This document shows positions 33,336 through 42,910 of a stretch of DNA of 60,464 nucleotides, piece after piece. Every line of letters starts with the position of its first letter. Within the stretch, counting starts at the first letter, position 1. The DNA comes from Plantactinospora alkalitolerans (GTDB lineage Bacteria; Actinomycetota; Actinomycetes; Mycobacteriales; Micromonosporaceae), in assembly GCF_015690345.1 (NCBI RefSeq), contig NZ_JADPUN010000074.1, forward strand, positions 1 through 60,464. Direction: 5' to 3'. The notes under the pieces were generated by a model. The model saw nothing but the letters and a program-made list of their open reading frames with translations. It had not been told where the DNA came from and searched no databases. Both the position numbers and the translations under genes were made by a program.

Positions 33336-34655
33336 GTGACCGACGAACCACCCCTGCGCCGTCGGGCCGCGCAACGCCGAGCAGGGGACGAGCCGCACAG
33401 CCTTCCGGCGCCCGCGCCGGAACCCGAGACCGTGGGGCCCGACCCAACGCCCGGCGGGCCCGTACCGCTTCTCGCCCCTCGTGACGGCACCCCGGCGCCG
33501 ATCGAGACACCCGCCGGCCTGGCCGACCTGGTGTCCCGATTCGCCGAGGGCACCGGCCCGGTCGCCGTTGACGCCGAACGCGCCTCCGGCTATCGATACA
33601 GTCAACGCGCCTACCTGGTCCAGCTCCGGCGAGCCGGGGCGGGCACCGTGCTCATCGACCCGCTGCCCCTGGGCGATCTCCGTACCCTCGACGAGGCCAT
33701 CGCCGACGCCGAGTGGGTACTCCATGCCGCCAGTCAGGACCTCGCCTGCCTGGCCGACCTCGGCCTACGCCCACGCCGACTCTTCGACACCGAACTGGCC
33801 GCCCGGCTGGCCGGTTTCGAGCGGGTCGGTCTGGCCGCGCTGACCGAAGCGCTACTCGGCTTCACCCTCGAGAAGCACCATTCCGCCGCCGACTGGTCCA
33901 GCCGGCCGCTGCCGGAGTCCTGGCTGACCTACGCCGCGCTGGACGTGGAGATGCTCACGGACCTGCGGGACGCGCTGGCGGTCGAGCTGGAACGCCAGGG
34001 CAAGGACAAGTGGGCGGCGGAGGAGTTCGCCGCGCTGGTGGCCTGGGGTGCCCAGCCGCTCCGGCAGCGTCCCGACCCGTGGCGTCGTACCTCCGGCATC
34101 CACCGGGTCCGGGGGGCGCGGGCCCAGGCCCGGGTCCGGTCGCTGTGGTACGCCCGGGACGAGATCGCCTCCCGTCGCGACTCCGCACCCGGCCGGGTAC
34201 TGCCGGACGCGGCGATCATCGCTGCCGCCGAGATGGATCCGAAGGACGAGCGGACCCTGCTGATGCTGCCCGGCTTCGGCGGACGGTCGGTACGCCGGCT
34301 CGTCCGCACCTGGCTGGACGCGTTGGCCGACGCCCGGCAACTGCCGGACGACGCGTTGCCGGTGAGCCCGACGATCGACGGCCCGCCGCCGCCGCACCGC
34401 TGGGCGGAACGGGATCCGGTGGCGGCGGCCCGGCTGGCGAGGTGCCGTGAGGTGGTCACCCGGATCGCCGCCGCGCACACCCTGCCGCCGGAGAACCTGA
34501 TCACACCCGACTCGGTACGCCGGATGGCCTGGATCCCGCCCGAGGAGATCAGCCCGGAGACGGTCGCCGAGACGCTGCGCGGTTACGGCGCCCGGAGCTG
34601 GCAGGTCGGCCTGATCTCCGAGGAACTCGCGGTGGCGCTGGTCGAACCGGCCTGA
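33336..34655 (+). CDS. rnd: ribonuclease D
   Basis: 439 residues. 3'-5' exoribonuclease for tRNA trimming. The DEDDy catalytic residues are visible: VAVDAERA (D and E), VLHAASQDLACL (D) and WLTYAALDVEML (Y and D). The C-terminal half holds HRDC-type nucleic-acid-binding helices (ARSLWYARDEIASRRDS-like region and DPKDERTLLMLPGF). The first ~50 residues are Pro/Ala/Arg-rich and probably disordered. Convergent with galE, with a strong hairpin between them. Confidence 0.92.
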   Translation: MTDEPPLRRRAAQRRAGDEPHSLPAPAPEPETVGPDPTPGGPVPLLAPRDGTPAPIETPAGLADLVSRFAEGTGPVAVDAERASGYRYSQRAYLVQLRRAGAGTVLIDPLPLGDLRTLDEAIADAEWVLHAASQDLACLADLGLRPRRLFDTELAARLAGFERVGLAALTEALLGFTLEKHHSAADWSSRPLPESWLTYAALDVEMLTDLRDALAVELERQGKDKWAAEEFAALVAWGAQPLRQRPDPWRRTSGIHRVRGARAQARVRSLWYARDEIASRRDSAPGRVLPDAAIIAAAEMDPKDERTLLMLPGFGGRSVRRLVRTWLDALADARQLPDDALPVSPTIDGPPPPHRWAERDPVAAARLARCREVVTRIAAAHTLPPENLITPDSVRRMAWIPPEEISPETVAETLRGYGARSWQVGLISEELAVALVEPA

Positions 34656-34671
34656 CGTCCCTGGCATCGAT

Positions 34672-34705
34672 GGTCACCCGGCCGGACCTCACCGGCCGGG
34701 TGACC
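34672..34705. terminator. bidirectional hairpin terminator between rnd and galE
   Basis: 14-bp perfect stem (34672-34685 with 34692-34705), 6-base loop, between convergent genes. Confidence 0.75.
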
Positions 34706-34759
34706 CGGTACCGCCGACGGCGGGGGTTCCGGCCGAGGACGATCGGGAGGTGCCGGGCG

Positions 34760-35794
34760 TCAGCGCGCCGGAACCCGCTCCACCGGCACCTCCGCACGGG
34801 CACCGAGCACCTGGTCGCGGATCCGGGCCCAGGCCAGGGAGTGCCGGATCGCGTCCGCGACCGAGAACTCCGGCTTCCAGTCGAGGAGGCTGCGACACCG
34901 GGTGCTGCGGGTGAACGAGCCGGCTCCGTCGCCCGGCCGGGCCGGTGCCTCCCGGATCCGCAGCGGCCCCACCGCCTCGGCGAAGGCGGCGACGAGTTCC
35001 CGCACCGTGGTGCCGTCGCCGGTACCGAGGTTGACCACCTCCACGGACCGGTCGCCGCCGGCCGGAAGGATCTCGTCGAACCGGCGCAGCGCCTGGACGT
35101 GCGCCCGGGCCAGGTCCCAGACGTGTACGTAGTCACGGATTCCGGAGCCGTCCCGGGTGGGCCAGTCGGTGCCGGTGATCAGGAACTCCTCGTCGTCCTC
35201 CCAGGCACTGATCATCCGGCCCAGGGCATGGGTCGGCCGGGCCACCTGGAGTCCGGTACGCAGTTCGGGATCCGCGCCGATCGGGTTGAAGTAGCGCAGC
35301 GAGAGCACCCGCAGCGGGGTGGCCTCGGCGGTGTCGGCGAGCACCATCTCCATCAACGCCTTGGTCCGGGCGTACGGGCTGGTCGGCTCCAGCGGCGACG
35401 TCTCGTCGACGGAGAAGTCCTCACCGGTGCGGTAGATCGAGGCGGAGGAGCTGAAGACGTACCGGTGCGTCCCGTTGCGCAGTACGTGGTCGACGAAGTC
35501 CAGCGACTTGGCGACGTTCTCCCGGTAGTAGCGCAGCGGCTCGGCCACCGACTCCGGCACCACGATCAGCGCCGCCGCGTGCACCACGGCGCTGATCTCG
35601 GGATGCTCGGCGAAGATCCGGTCGACCAGCGGGCCGTCGGCGATGTCGCCCCGGTAGAAGGTCCGGCCCCGGGTGAACTCGACCCGCCCGGTGCAGAGGT
35701 TGTCCAGGATCACCGGCTCGATGCCGCCATCCAGGCAGGCCGACGCGATGGTGCTGCCGATGAAGCCCGCACCCCCAGCGACCAGCACCTTCAT
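34760..35794 (-). CDS. galE: UDP-glucose 4-epimerase
   Basis: 344 residues, ATG with GGAGG upstream. Interconverts UDP-glucose and UDP-galactose. Extended short-chain dehydrogenase: the NAD motif GGAGFIGSTIASACLDGG at the N-terminus, SSSASIY (catalytic Ser region), the catalytic pair in SPYARTK (Y-x3-K), and RYFNPIGADP, RDYVHVWDLARAH and the C-terminal DWKPEFSVADAIRHSLAW, all typical of GalE. Divergent from fadA across a 258-base gap. Confidence 0.9.
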   Translation of the reverse strand: MKVLVAGGAGFIGSTIASACLDGGIEPVILDNLCTGRVEFTRGRTFYRGDIADGPLVDRIFAEHPEISAVVHAAALIVVPESVAEPLRYYRENVAKSLDFVDHVLRNGTHRYVFSSSASIYRTGEDFSVDETSPLEPTSPYARTKALMEMVLADTAEATPLRVLSLRYFNPIGADPELRTGLQVARPTHALGRMISAWEDDEEFLITGTDWPTRDGSGIRDYVHVWDLARAHVQALRRFDEILPAGGDRSVEVVNLGTGDGTTVRELVAAFAEAVGPLRIREAPARPGDGAGSFTRSTRCRSLLDWKPEFSVADAIRHSLAWARIRDQVLGARAEVPVERVPAR

Positions 35795-35962
35795 TTCCGC
35801 ACCTCCGCCCGCGCCGACACATCCGGGCCACCGGCGTCGATGCCGCACGCCCGATCCAGCCGCTTTTCGCCATTGGTGGCCGTTTGACGGCTGATGGCGG
35901 GATTACGGTCATCCAGCCGGACCATATGTGCTCCGGACCACACGGGGGACTCGAACGACATT

Positions 35963-35980
35963 AGTTACCGGCTAGTAGCA
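35963..35980. promoter_or_regulatory. candidate regulator site upstream of fadA
   Basis: An AT-richer patch, TTAGTTACCGGCTAGTA, in the galE-fadA gap. It has only weak dyad symmetry (TAC...GTA), like TetR-family fatty-acid regulators, so it is a guess. Confidence 0.25.
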
Positions 35981-36052
35981 TCCGAGGTACATGCCCGTGC
36001 CGTCGACCGTCCTCCGGTGCGAAGCCGGATCGTGGTCGAAGAGGAGGCTCAA

Positions 36053-37252
36053 GTGCCCCGTGAAGTCCGGGAGGTCGTCTTCGTCGACGGCGTCCGCACC
36101 CCGTTCGGCAAGGCAGGTGGGATGTACGCCCACACCCGCGCCGACGATCTGGTGATCCGTTGCATCCGCGAACTGATGCGGCGGAACCCGCAGCTGCCGC
36201 CGGAGCGGGTCGACGAGGTGGCCATCGCCGCCACCACCCAGATCGGCGACCAGGGCCTCACCATCGGCCGAACCGCCGCGCTGCTGGCGGGTCTGCCCAG
36301 GACCGTGCCGGGTTACGCCATCGACCGGATGTGCGCCGGCGCGATGACCGCGGTCACCACCGTAGCCGGCGGCATCGCCATGGGCGCGTACGACGTGGCG
36401 ATCGCCGGCGGGGTCGAGCACATGGGCCGGCATCCGATGGGTGAGGGCGTCGATCCGAACCCGAGAATCCTGGCCGAGAAACTGGTCGACCCGTCCGCCC
36501 TGGTGATGGGCTCCACGGCGGAGAACCTGCACGACCGGGTCCCGCAGATCACCAAGGAGCGCGCCGACGCGTTCGCGCTCGCCTCACAGCTCAGGACCGC
36601 CAAGGCGTACGCCAACGGCAAACTCCAGGGCGACCTGGTGCCGGTGGCGGTACGCGACCCGGAAACCGGCTGGGGGCTGGCCAGCGTCGACGAGGCGCCC
36701 CGCGAGACGTCGCTCGCGAAGCTGGCCACCCTGAAGACGCCGTTCCGGCCACACGGGCGGGTCACCGCCGGCAACGCGGCCGGGCTCAACGACGGCGCCA
36801 CCGCCAGCCTGCTCGCCGCCGAGGACGTCGCCCGGGAACTGGGGCTGCCGGTGGGGATGCGGCTGGTCTCGTACGGCTTCGTCGGGGTCGAGCCGGAGGT
36901 GATGGGCTACGGCCCGATCCCGTCGACCGAGAAGGCGCTGCGGATCGCCGGACTGTCCATCGAGGACATCGGCCTGTTCGAGCTGAACGAGGCGTTCGCG
37001 GTACAGGTGCTGGCCTTCCTCGACCACTTCGGCATCGCCGACGACGACCCCCGGGTCAACCAGTGGGGCGGCGCGATCGCCATCGGCCATCCGCTCGCCT
37101 CCTCCGGGGTACGGCTGATGACCCAGCTCTCCCGGCAGTTCGCGGAGCACCCCGAGGTGCGGTACGGCGTCACCGCGATGTGCATCGGTATCGGCATGGG
37201 TGGCACGGTCATCTGGGAGAACCCCAACTGGGAAGGCGGCGAGGACAAGTGA
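36053..37252 (+). CDS. fadA: acetyl-CoA C-acyltransferase (beta-oxidation thiolase)
   Basis: 399 residues from GTG 36053, five bases after GGAGG. Thiolytic cleavage of 3-ketoacyl-CoA. The acyl-binding cysteine is C94 in IDRMCAGAM; NEAFAVQ, GHPLASSGVRL (catalytic histidine) and CIGIGMGG (second cysteine) complete the active site. Coupled to fadB by a 4-base GTGA overlap, forming the two-gene trifunctional beta-oxidation complex usual in actinobacteria. Confidence 0.95.
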   Translation: MPREVREVVFVDGVRTPFGKAGGMYAHTRADDLVIRCIRELMRRNPQLPPERVDEVAIAATTQIGDQGLTIGRTAALLAGLPRTVPGYAIDRMCAGAMTAVTTVAGGIAMGAYDVAIAGGVEHMGRHPMGEGVDPNPRILAEKLVDPSALVMGSTAENLHDRVPQITKERADAFALASQLRTAKAYANGKLQGDLVPVAVRDPETGWGLASVDEAPRETSLAKLATLKTPFRPHGRVTAGNAAGLNDGATASLLAAEDVARELGLPVGMRLVSYGFVGVEPEVMGYGPIPSTEKALRIAGLSIEDIGLFELNEAFAVQVLAFLDHFGIADDDPRVNQWGGAIAIGHPLASSGVRLMTQLSRQFAEHPEVRYGVTAMCIGIGMGGTVIWENPNWEGGEDK

Positions 37253-39351
37253 CGGTTCCGCGTAACCCCAACGAGGTGGTCACCCGGTCGTTGCTGCGGC
37301 TGGTGGACGTACCCGGCCTGGACCGTCCGGCCGCACTGATCACCCTGGACAACGGCTTCGACCACACCCGGCCGAACACCTTCGGTCCGGCCGGACTGTC
37401 CAGTCTGGACGAGGCGGTCACCGGAGCGTTGGCGGCCGATCCGGCGTTCATCGCGGTCACCGGCAAGCCGTACATCTTCTGCGTCGGCGCCGACCTGACC
37501 GGCCTGCCGCTGCTGGCCGACCGGGACCAGGCCCGCGAGATCGGTCTGCTCGGACACCGGGTCTTCGCCCGGCTGCGCGGCAGCACCGTGCCGACGTTCG
37601 CCTTCGTCAACGGTGCCGCCATGGGCGGCGGCCTGGAGCTGGCCCTGCACTGTCACTACCGGACCCTCTCCGGCGGCGCGGCGGCGCTGGCCCTGCCCGA
37701 GGTCTCCCTCGGTCTGGTCCCGGGCTGGGGCGGTACCCAACTGCTGCCGAACCTGATCGGCATCGCCGGTGCCGCGCAGGTGATCATCCAGAACCCGCTG
37801 ATGCAGAACAAGATGCTCAAGCCGAAGCAGGCGGCCGAGCTGGGCATCGCCGACGTGGTCCTCGAACCGGCCGACTTCCTGGAACGCTCACTGGAGTGGG
37901 CCGCCGGGGTGGTGCGCGGCGACGTCGAGGTGACCCGGCCCGAGGTCGACCGCGAGATGTGGGACGGCGTGCTCTACTTCGCCCGGCAGATGCTGGACGA
38001 GCGGTTGCACGGCGCGGTCCCGGCCGCGTACAAGGCGCTGGAGCTGCTGGAGCTGGCCCGGGAGGCGCCGGCCCGGCGTACCCCGGGCGAGAACCCGGAG
38101 GACCTGCCCGCCGGAATGGTCGCCGAGGTGGAGGCGCTGGCCGAGCTGGTCTTCAGCGAGGAGCTACGCAGCGGCCTGTACTCCTTCGACCTGGTGCAGC
38201 GGCGGGCCAAGCGACCGGCCGGCGCACCGGACAAGGAGCTGGCCCGTCCGGTGACCAAGGTCGGCATCGTCGGCGCCGGCCTGATGGCCTCGCAGCTCGC
38301 GCTCCTGTTCGCCCGCCGGCTCCAGGTGCCGGTGGTGCTCACCGACCTCGACCAGTCCAGGGTGGACAAAGGCGTCGGCTACGTGCACGGCGAGATCGAC
38401 AAGCTGGTCGGCAAGGGCCGACTCGCCGAGGGTACGGCCGCCACGCTGCGCGGCCTGGTCAGCGGCTCGGTCGACAAGAGCGTCTTCGCCGACGCCGACT
38501 TCGTGATCGAGGCCGTCTTCGAGGACCTGGCCGTCAAGAAGCAGGTGTGGGCGGAACTGGAGAAGATCGTTCCGCCGGAGGCGGTGCTCGCGACCAACAC
38601 CTCCTCGCTGTCGGTCAGCGCCATGGCCGCCGACCTGGAACATCCGGAGCGGGTGGTCGGGTTCCACTTCTTCAACCCGGTCGCCGTCCTGCCCCTGCTG
38701 GAGATCGTCCGGGGCGAGCGGACCGACGACGCCACCCTGGCCACCGCGTTCGCGGTCGGCAAGACACTGCGCAAGTCCTGCGTACTGGTCGCCGACGCCC
38801 CGGCGTTCGTGGTGAACCGGCTGCTCACCCGCTTCCTCGGCGAGATCTTCGCGGCCGTGGACGCGGGCACCCCGCCGGAGGTGGCCGACGCCGCGCTCGA
38901 CCCGCTCGGCCTGCCGATGCGCCCGCTGGCACTCCTCCAACTCGTCGGACCGGCGGTGGCGTACCACGTCGGCGGGACGCTGCACGCCGCGTTCCCGGAC
39001 CGGTTCGGGGTCAGCGAGAACCTGCGGCGGATCGCCGAGTCCGGCCAGCCGTTCGTGGTCGACGGTGCCGTCAACCCCGAGGTCGCCGGGCTGCTCCAGG
39101 TAGGTTCGTCGCCGCTGACCTCCGAAGAGGTACGTCAGCGCGCGCTGGACGCGCTCGCCCAGGAGACCCGGCTGATGCTGGACGAGGGCGTGGTGGCCGA
39201 GCCACAGGACATCGACCTGTGCATGCTGCTCGGCGCGGGCTGGCCGTTCCACCTCGGCGGCGTCACGCCGTACCTGGACCGGAGCGGCACCTCCGAACGG
39301 GTCACCGGCCGCCGCTTCCTGCCCCCGGGCGTGGCCAGCCTGCCCTCCTGA
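37249..39351 (+). CDS. fadB: bifunctional enoyl-CoA hydratase / 3-hydroxyacyl-CoA dehydrogenase
   Basis: 700 residues from GTG overlapping the fadA stop. The N-terminal crotonase domain has FCVGADLTG (oxyanion hole), NGAAMGGGLELAL and PEVSLGLVPGWGGTQ (both catalytic glutamates). The dehydrogenase part begins near residue 335 with the NAD motif KVGIVGAGLMASQLALLF, then ATNTSSLSVSAM and VGFHFFNPVAVLPLLE. Within the NAD motif the usual GAGxMGxGIA reads GAGLMASQLA, a mild departure. Forms the multienzyme complex with FadA. Confidence 0.94.
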   Translation: MTVPRNPNEVVTRSLLRLVDVPGLDRPAALITLDNGFDHTRPNTFGPAGLSSLDEAVTGALAADPAFIAVTGKPYIFCVGADLTGLPLLADRDQAREIGLLGHRVFARLRGSTVPTFAFVNGAAMGGGLELALHCHYRTLSGGAAALALPEVSLGLVPGWGGTQLLPNLIGIAGAAQVIIQNPLMQNKMLKPKQAAELGIADVVLEPADFLERSLEWAAGVVRGDVEVTRPEVDREMWDGVLYFARQMLDERLHGAVPAAYKALELLELAREAPARRTPGENPEDLPAGMVAEVEALAELVFSEELRSGLYSFDLVQRRAKRPAGAPDKELARPVTKVGIVGAGLMASQLALLFARRLQVPVVLTDLDQSRVDKGVGYVHGEIDKLVGKGRLAEGTAATLRGLVSGSVDKSVFADADFVIEAVFEDLAVKKQVWAELEKIVPPEAVLATNTSSLSVSAMAADLEHPERVVGFHFFNPVAVLPLLEIVRGERTDDATLATAFAVGKTLRKSCVLVADAPAFVVNRLLTRFLGEIFAAVDAGTPPEVADAALDPLGLPMRPLALLQLVGPAVAYHVGGTLHAAFPDRFGVSENLRRIAESGQPFVVDGAVNPEVAGLLQVGSSPLTSEEVRQRALDALAQETRLMLDEGVVAEPQDIDLCMLLGAGWPFHLGGVTPYLDRSGTSERVTGRRFLPPGVASLPS

Positions 39352-39518
39352 TCGTTCTCCATCCCCCGAGATCGTGGTGATCGGGGACCTGTCCGGCTCG
39401 CGGCACCTCCCGCGCCGTACGCCAGGGTCCCCGGTCACCGCGATCGGCAGATCTTTCTTCACGAGGTCTGCACCTCGACGGCACAGCGGCCCCGCAAGCG
39501 CTGCCTAGCGTCGACACC

Positions 39519-41006
39519 ATGCGTGTCAAACTGATCCTGCCGGCCCTGACCGAGGCGACCAGCCCGTTCTTCCGACCGGTCAAGTACTCGCTGTTCCCAC
39601 CCCTGGGACTGGCCACCCTGGCCGGCTACCTGCCACCGGACACCCAGGTCAGCCTGCACGACGAGCACGTCGAGCGGCTGAACCTCGATGACGGGGTGAC
39701 GCCCGACCTCGTGGTGATCCAGGTCTACATCACCTCGGCCCGCCGGTCGTACGAGATCGCCGACCACTACCGGGCCCGTGGCGCGTACGTCGTACTCGGT
39801 GGCCTGCACGTCACCGCGCTGCCGGACGAGGCCGCCCGACATGCCGACACGATCTTCCTCGGCCCCGGCGAGGACACCTGGCCGGTGTTCCTGGCCGACC
39901 TGCGCCGCCGCGAGCCGCAGCGGCGGTACGTCTCCACCACCCGCACCCTCGCCGGTCTGCCCCCGGTACGCCGGGACCTGATCGCCCGGCACCGCTACCT
40001 GGTACCGAACTCGATCGTCGTGTCCCGGGGTTGTCCCCACCACTGCGACTTCTGCTACAAGGACGCGTTCTTCGCCGGTGGGAAGTCGTTCTACACCCAG
40101 GCGGTCGACGACGCGCTCGCCGAGATCGACCGGCTGCCCGGCCAGCACCTGTACTTCCTCGACGACCATCTGTTCGGCAACCGGCGCTTCGCCACCGCCC
40201 TGTTCGACGGGATGGCCGGGATGGGCCGGCTCTGGCAGGCGGCCGGCACCGTCGACGCCGTGCTCGCCCCCGACCTGCTCGAACGCGCCGTCGGGGCCGG
40301 GCTGCGCAGCCTCTTCGTGGGATTCGAGACGGTCAACGACGGCAACCTCGCGGCCACCCGCAAGCGGCAGAACATCGGCCGTGACTACTCCGCCGTGGTC
40401 CGCCGGCTGCACGACCACGGGGTGATGGTCAACGGCAGCTTCGTCTTCGGGCTCGACGACGGGCCCGACGTGTTCGACCGTACGGTGGACTGGGCGGTGG
40501 AGCAGGGCGTGGAGACGGCCACCTTCCATATCCTCACCCCGTACCCGGGAACCGCCCTGTACGACCGGATGGAGGCCGAGGGGCGGATGCTGCACCGGGA
40601 CTGGGACCGGTACGACACCCGCCAGGTCGTCTACCGGCCGAGCCGGCTCACCGCGAGTCAACTCACCGACGGCTACCACCGGGCGTACCGGAACTTCTAC
40701 CGCTGGCCGGCGATCTGGCGCGGGGCGGCCGGCAAGGACAGCCTGCGGGGGCGGCTGCGACATGTCGCGTACGCGGGCGGGTGGAAGAAGTTCGAACCGG
40801 CCTGGGACGCGGTGATCCGGGCCCGCCGGGTGTTGCACGCACTGCCGCTGCTCGAGGCGGTGCTCGGCGGCTTCGGCGAGCGCCCGGCCACTGACCGCCG
40901 GACGGTCCCGACCGATCACACCGCTCGCGCGGATCATCGGACCCGGACCGCCCGGCCGGACGGGGCGCCCGGGCTGGGAAGTGCGAACATCACCGGGCTA
41001 CCGTGA
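39519..41006 (+). CDS. B12-binding-domain radical SAM protein
   Basis: 495 residues. The N-terminal ~130 residues look like a cobalamin-binding Rossmann domain (PPLGLATLAGYLPPDTQVSL, then YVVLGGLHVTALPDEAARHA). The radical SAM cluster motif C-x3-C-x2-C is SRGCPHHCDFCYK near residue 175, followed by LYFLDDHLFGNRRF and a TIM-barrel-like middle part with PYPGTALYDRMEAEGR. This is the HpnJ/BchE-like layout, often methylation or ring rearrangement. The target is unknown and no obvious biosynthetic partner is adjacent. TAGCGT seven bases before the ATG suggests a leaderless transcript. The last ~80 residues are a polar Arg/Thr-rich tail. Confidence 0.88.
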   Translation: MRVKLILPALTEATSPFFRPVKYSLFPPLGLATLAGYLPPDTQVSLHDEHVERLNLDDGVTPDLVVIQVYITSARRSYEIADHYRARGAYVVLGGLHVTALPDEAARHADTIFLGPGEDTWPVFLADLRRREPQRRYVSTTRTLAGLPPVRRDLIARHRYLVPNSIVVSRGCPHHCDFCYKDAFFAGGKSFYTQAVDDALAEIDRLPGQHLYFLDDHLFGNRRFATALFDGMAGMGRLWQAAGTVDAVLAPDLLERAVGAGLRSLFVGFETVNDGNLAATRKRQNIGRDYSAVVRRLHDHGVMVNGSFVFGLDDGPDVFDRTVDWAVEQGVETATFHILTPYPGTALYDRMEAEGRMLHRDWDRYDTRQVVYRPSRLTASQLTDGYHRAYRNFYRWPAIWRGAAGKDSLRGRLRHVAYAGGWKKFEPAWDAVIRARRVLHALPLLEAVLGGFGERPATDRRTVPTDHTARADHRTRTARPDGAPGLGSANITGLP

Positions 41007-41071
41007 CGGCACCGTCCCCTCGTCGGATTGTCGGGCCGGGGGAATCGGACCCGGATCGGAAGGATCGGAAC

Positions 41072-42037
41072 ATGGTCGAGCTGTATCCACCGGTCGATCC
41101 GTACGACCACGGGCTGCTCGACGTCGGGGACGACAACCACGTGTACTGGGAGGCCTGCGGCAAGCCACGGGGCAAGCCGGCGCTCGTCGTACACGGCGGA
41201 CCGGGGTCCGGCGCCTCGCCGGGGATCCGCCGCTACTTCGACCCGGCCCGGTACCGGCTCGTCCTGTTCGACCAGCGTGGCTGCGGACGTAGTACGCCGC
41301 ACGCCAGCGATCCCGGCACGGACCTGAGCCGCAACACCACCGGGCACCTGCTCGCCGACATGGAACGGCTCCGGGAACACCTGGGCATCGACCGGTGGCT
41401 GCTCTACGGCGGCTCGTGGGGCTCCACGCTCATCCTCGCGTACGCCGAACGCCACCCGGAGCGGGTCTCCGAGATCGTGCTCTTCGGCGTCACCACGACC
41501 CGTCGCTCGGAGATCGACTGGCTCTACCGGGGAGTCGGCCGCTTCTTCCCCGAGCAGTGGGAACGGTTCCGCGACGGCGTACCCGAGGCCGACCGGGACG
41601 GCGACCTCGTCGCCGCGTACGCGCGCCTGATGGAGCACCCCGACCCGGACGTACGCGGCCGGGCCGCCAACTCCTGGTGTGCCTGGGAGGACACGGTCAT
41701 CTCGATGGAGCCGAACGGAACACCCGACGCGTACAGCAACCGGGCCCCCGACGCGCTGCTGGCGTTCGTCCGGATCTGCGCGCACTACTTCGCGCACGGC
41801 GCGTGGCTGGCCGAGGATGCCCTGCTACGCGACGCGGTTCGACTGGCCGGCATCCCCGGCGTGCTGATCCATGGTCGCCTCGATCTGAGCAGCCCGCTCG
41901 ACACCGCCTGGGCGCTCGCCCGCGCCTGGCCCGACGCCGAACTGGTCGTGGTCGAAGACTCCGGGCACACCGGCAGCGACACGTCCCGGATCCGGGTACG
42001 CGACACTCTGGACAGGTTCGCCACGACGGCGAACTGA
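41072..42037 (+). CDS. pip: prolyl aminopeptidase (S33 family)
   Basis: 321 residues from ATG 41072, preceded by GGAAGGATCGGAA. Releases N-terminal proline from peptides. HGGPGSGASPGIRRYFDP is the oxyanion/HGGPG motif, YGGSWGSTLILAYAERHPE holds the catalytic serine, HGRLDLSSP the aspartate, and VEDSGHTGSD the histidine. The frame is open upstream, overlapping the end of the radical SAM gene by a few codons, but that part lacks similarity to the family. Slightly longer N-terminus than average is possible. Confidence 0.93.
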   Translation: MVELYPPVDPYDHGLLDVGDDNHVYWEACGKPRGKPALVVHGGPGSGASPGIRRYFDPARYRLVLFDQRGCGRSTPHASDPGTDLSRNTTGHLLADMERLREHLGIDRWLLYGGSWGSTLILAYAERHPERVSEIVLFGVTTTRRSEIDWLYRGVGRFFPEQWERFRDGVPEADRDGDLVAAYARLMEHPDPDVRGRAANSWCAWEDTVISMEPNGTPDAYSNRAPDALLAFVRICAHYFAHGAWLAEDALLRDAVRLAGIPGVLIHGRLDLSSPLDTAWALARAWPDAELVVVEDSGHTGSDTSRIRVRDTLDRFATTAN

Positions 42038-42113
42038 ACCAGCGTGCGGTTGAACGACCCGCCGGCGAAGCGAAGGACTGGACGTACGGCGCGGAGGCGT
42101 CGACAGTCGGACG

Positions 42114-42866
42114 ATGGATCCTGAGATCAGGCGGAACCGGACGGCCTGGGAAGACGCGTCCGAGAAGCACGTTCGGGAGTACCACCAACTGCTGGACCGG
42201 GCGCGACACGGCTCAGCCCTGTTCCCGCAGGAACTCGCGCTCCTCCGGCCGCTGCTGCGGTCGTCGCCAACCGTCGTACACCTGCAGAGCGGGCACGGCC
42301 TCGACGACGCCGCCCTGGTCCACGCCGGTGCGCGGTCCGTGGTCGGTGTCGACTTCAGCTCCGTGGCGGCCACCGCCGCCGGCCGCCGGGCGGGCGCGTT
42401 GCGGATCCCCTGCCGGTACGTCATCGCCGAACTGCCCGGCGCTCCACTGCGCGACGGATGCGCCGACCTCGTCTACACCGGCAAGGGTGCGCTGATCTGG
42501 ATTCCGGATCTGGCCGTCTGGGCGCGGGACGTCGCGCGGCTGCTCCGACCCGCCGGCCACCTGTTCGTCTACGAGAGCCATCCGGCGGTGCCGCTCTGGA
42601 GCTGGGACTCCGACGAACCACGGATCCGACCCGACCGCGGCTACTTCGCGCGGTCGCACGTCAACGACACCTTTCCCGCCAATGGCGCGCGGGAGTGGCA
42701 GCGGACGCTCGGCGAGATCGTGAACGCGGTACTCGCAGCCGGGCTGGAACTGCGGCACCTTGCCGAGTTCGCCGAGCCGTTCTGGCGCCCCGACGGCGTC
42801 ACCGCAGCAGCCTGGCAGGGGCAACTGCCCAACACGTTCGCCCTGCTGGCCCGGAAGGGCTGTTAG
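42114..42866 (+). CDS. class I SAM-dependent methyltransferase
   Basis: 250 residues. The SAM-binding loop is degenerate but recognisable (VVHLQSGHGLDDAALVHAGA; usual E/DxGxGxG reads LQSGHGLD), then VVGVDFSS (acidic loop), DLVYTGKGALIWIPDL and LLRPAGHLFVYESHP (post-loop). The N-terminus RRNRTAWEDASEKHVREYH is typical of small-molecule methyltransferases. Substrate unknown. GACAGT six bases before ATG 42114 suggests a leaderless transcript. The end of the gene is duplicated in tandem, including its TAG stop. Confidence 0.85.
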   Translation: MDPEIRRNRTAWEDASEKHVREYHQLLDRARHGSALFPQELALLRPLLRSSPTVVHLQSGHGLDDAALVHAGARSVVGVDFSSVAATAAGRRAGALRIPCRYVIAELPGAPLRDGCADLVYTGKGALIWIPDLAVWARDVARLLRPAGHLFVYESHPAVPLWSWDSDEPRIRPDRGYFARSHVNDTFPANGAREWQRTLGEIVNAVLAAGLELRHLAEFAEPFWRPDGVTAAAWQGQLPNTFALLARKGC

Positions 42867-42910
42867 CTCGCCCCGGAAGGGCTGTTAGCTCGCCCCGGAA
42901 GGGCTGTTAG
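42851..42910 (+). repeat. 22-bp tandem triplication at the methyltransferase stop codon
   Basis: CCGGAAGGGCTGTTAG recurs at 42851, 42873 and 42895 (period 22, spacer CTCGCC). The TAG stops at 42864, 42886 and 42908 occupy all three frames. The third copy runs directly into hairpin element B, whose first bases GTTAG it shares. Confidence 0.95.
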
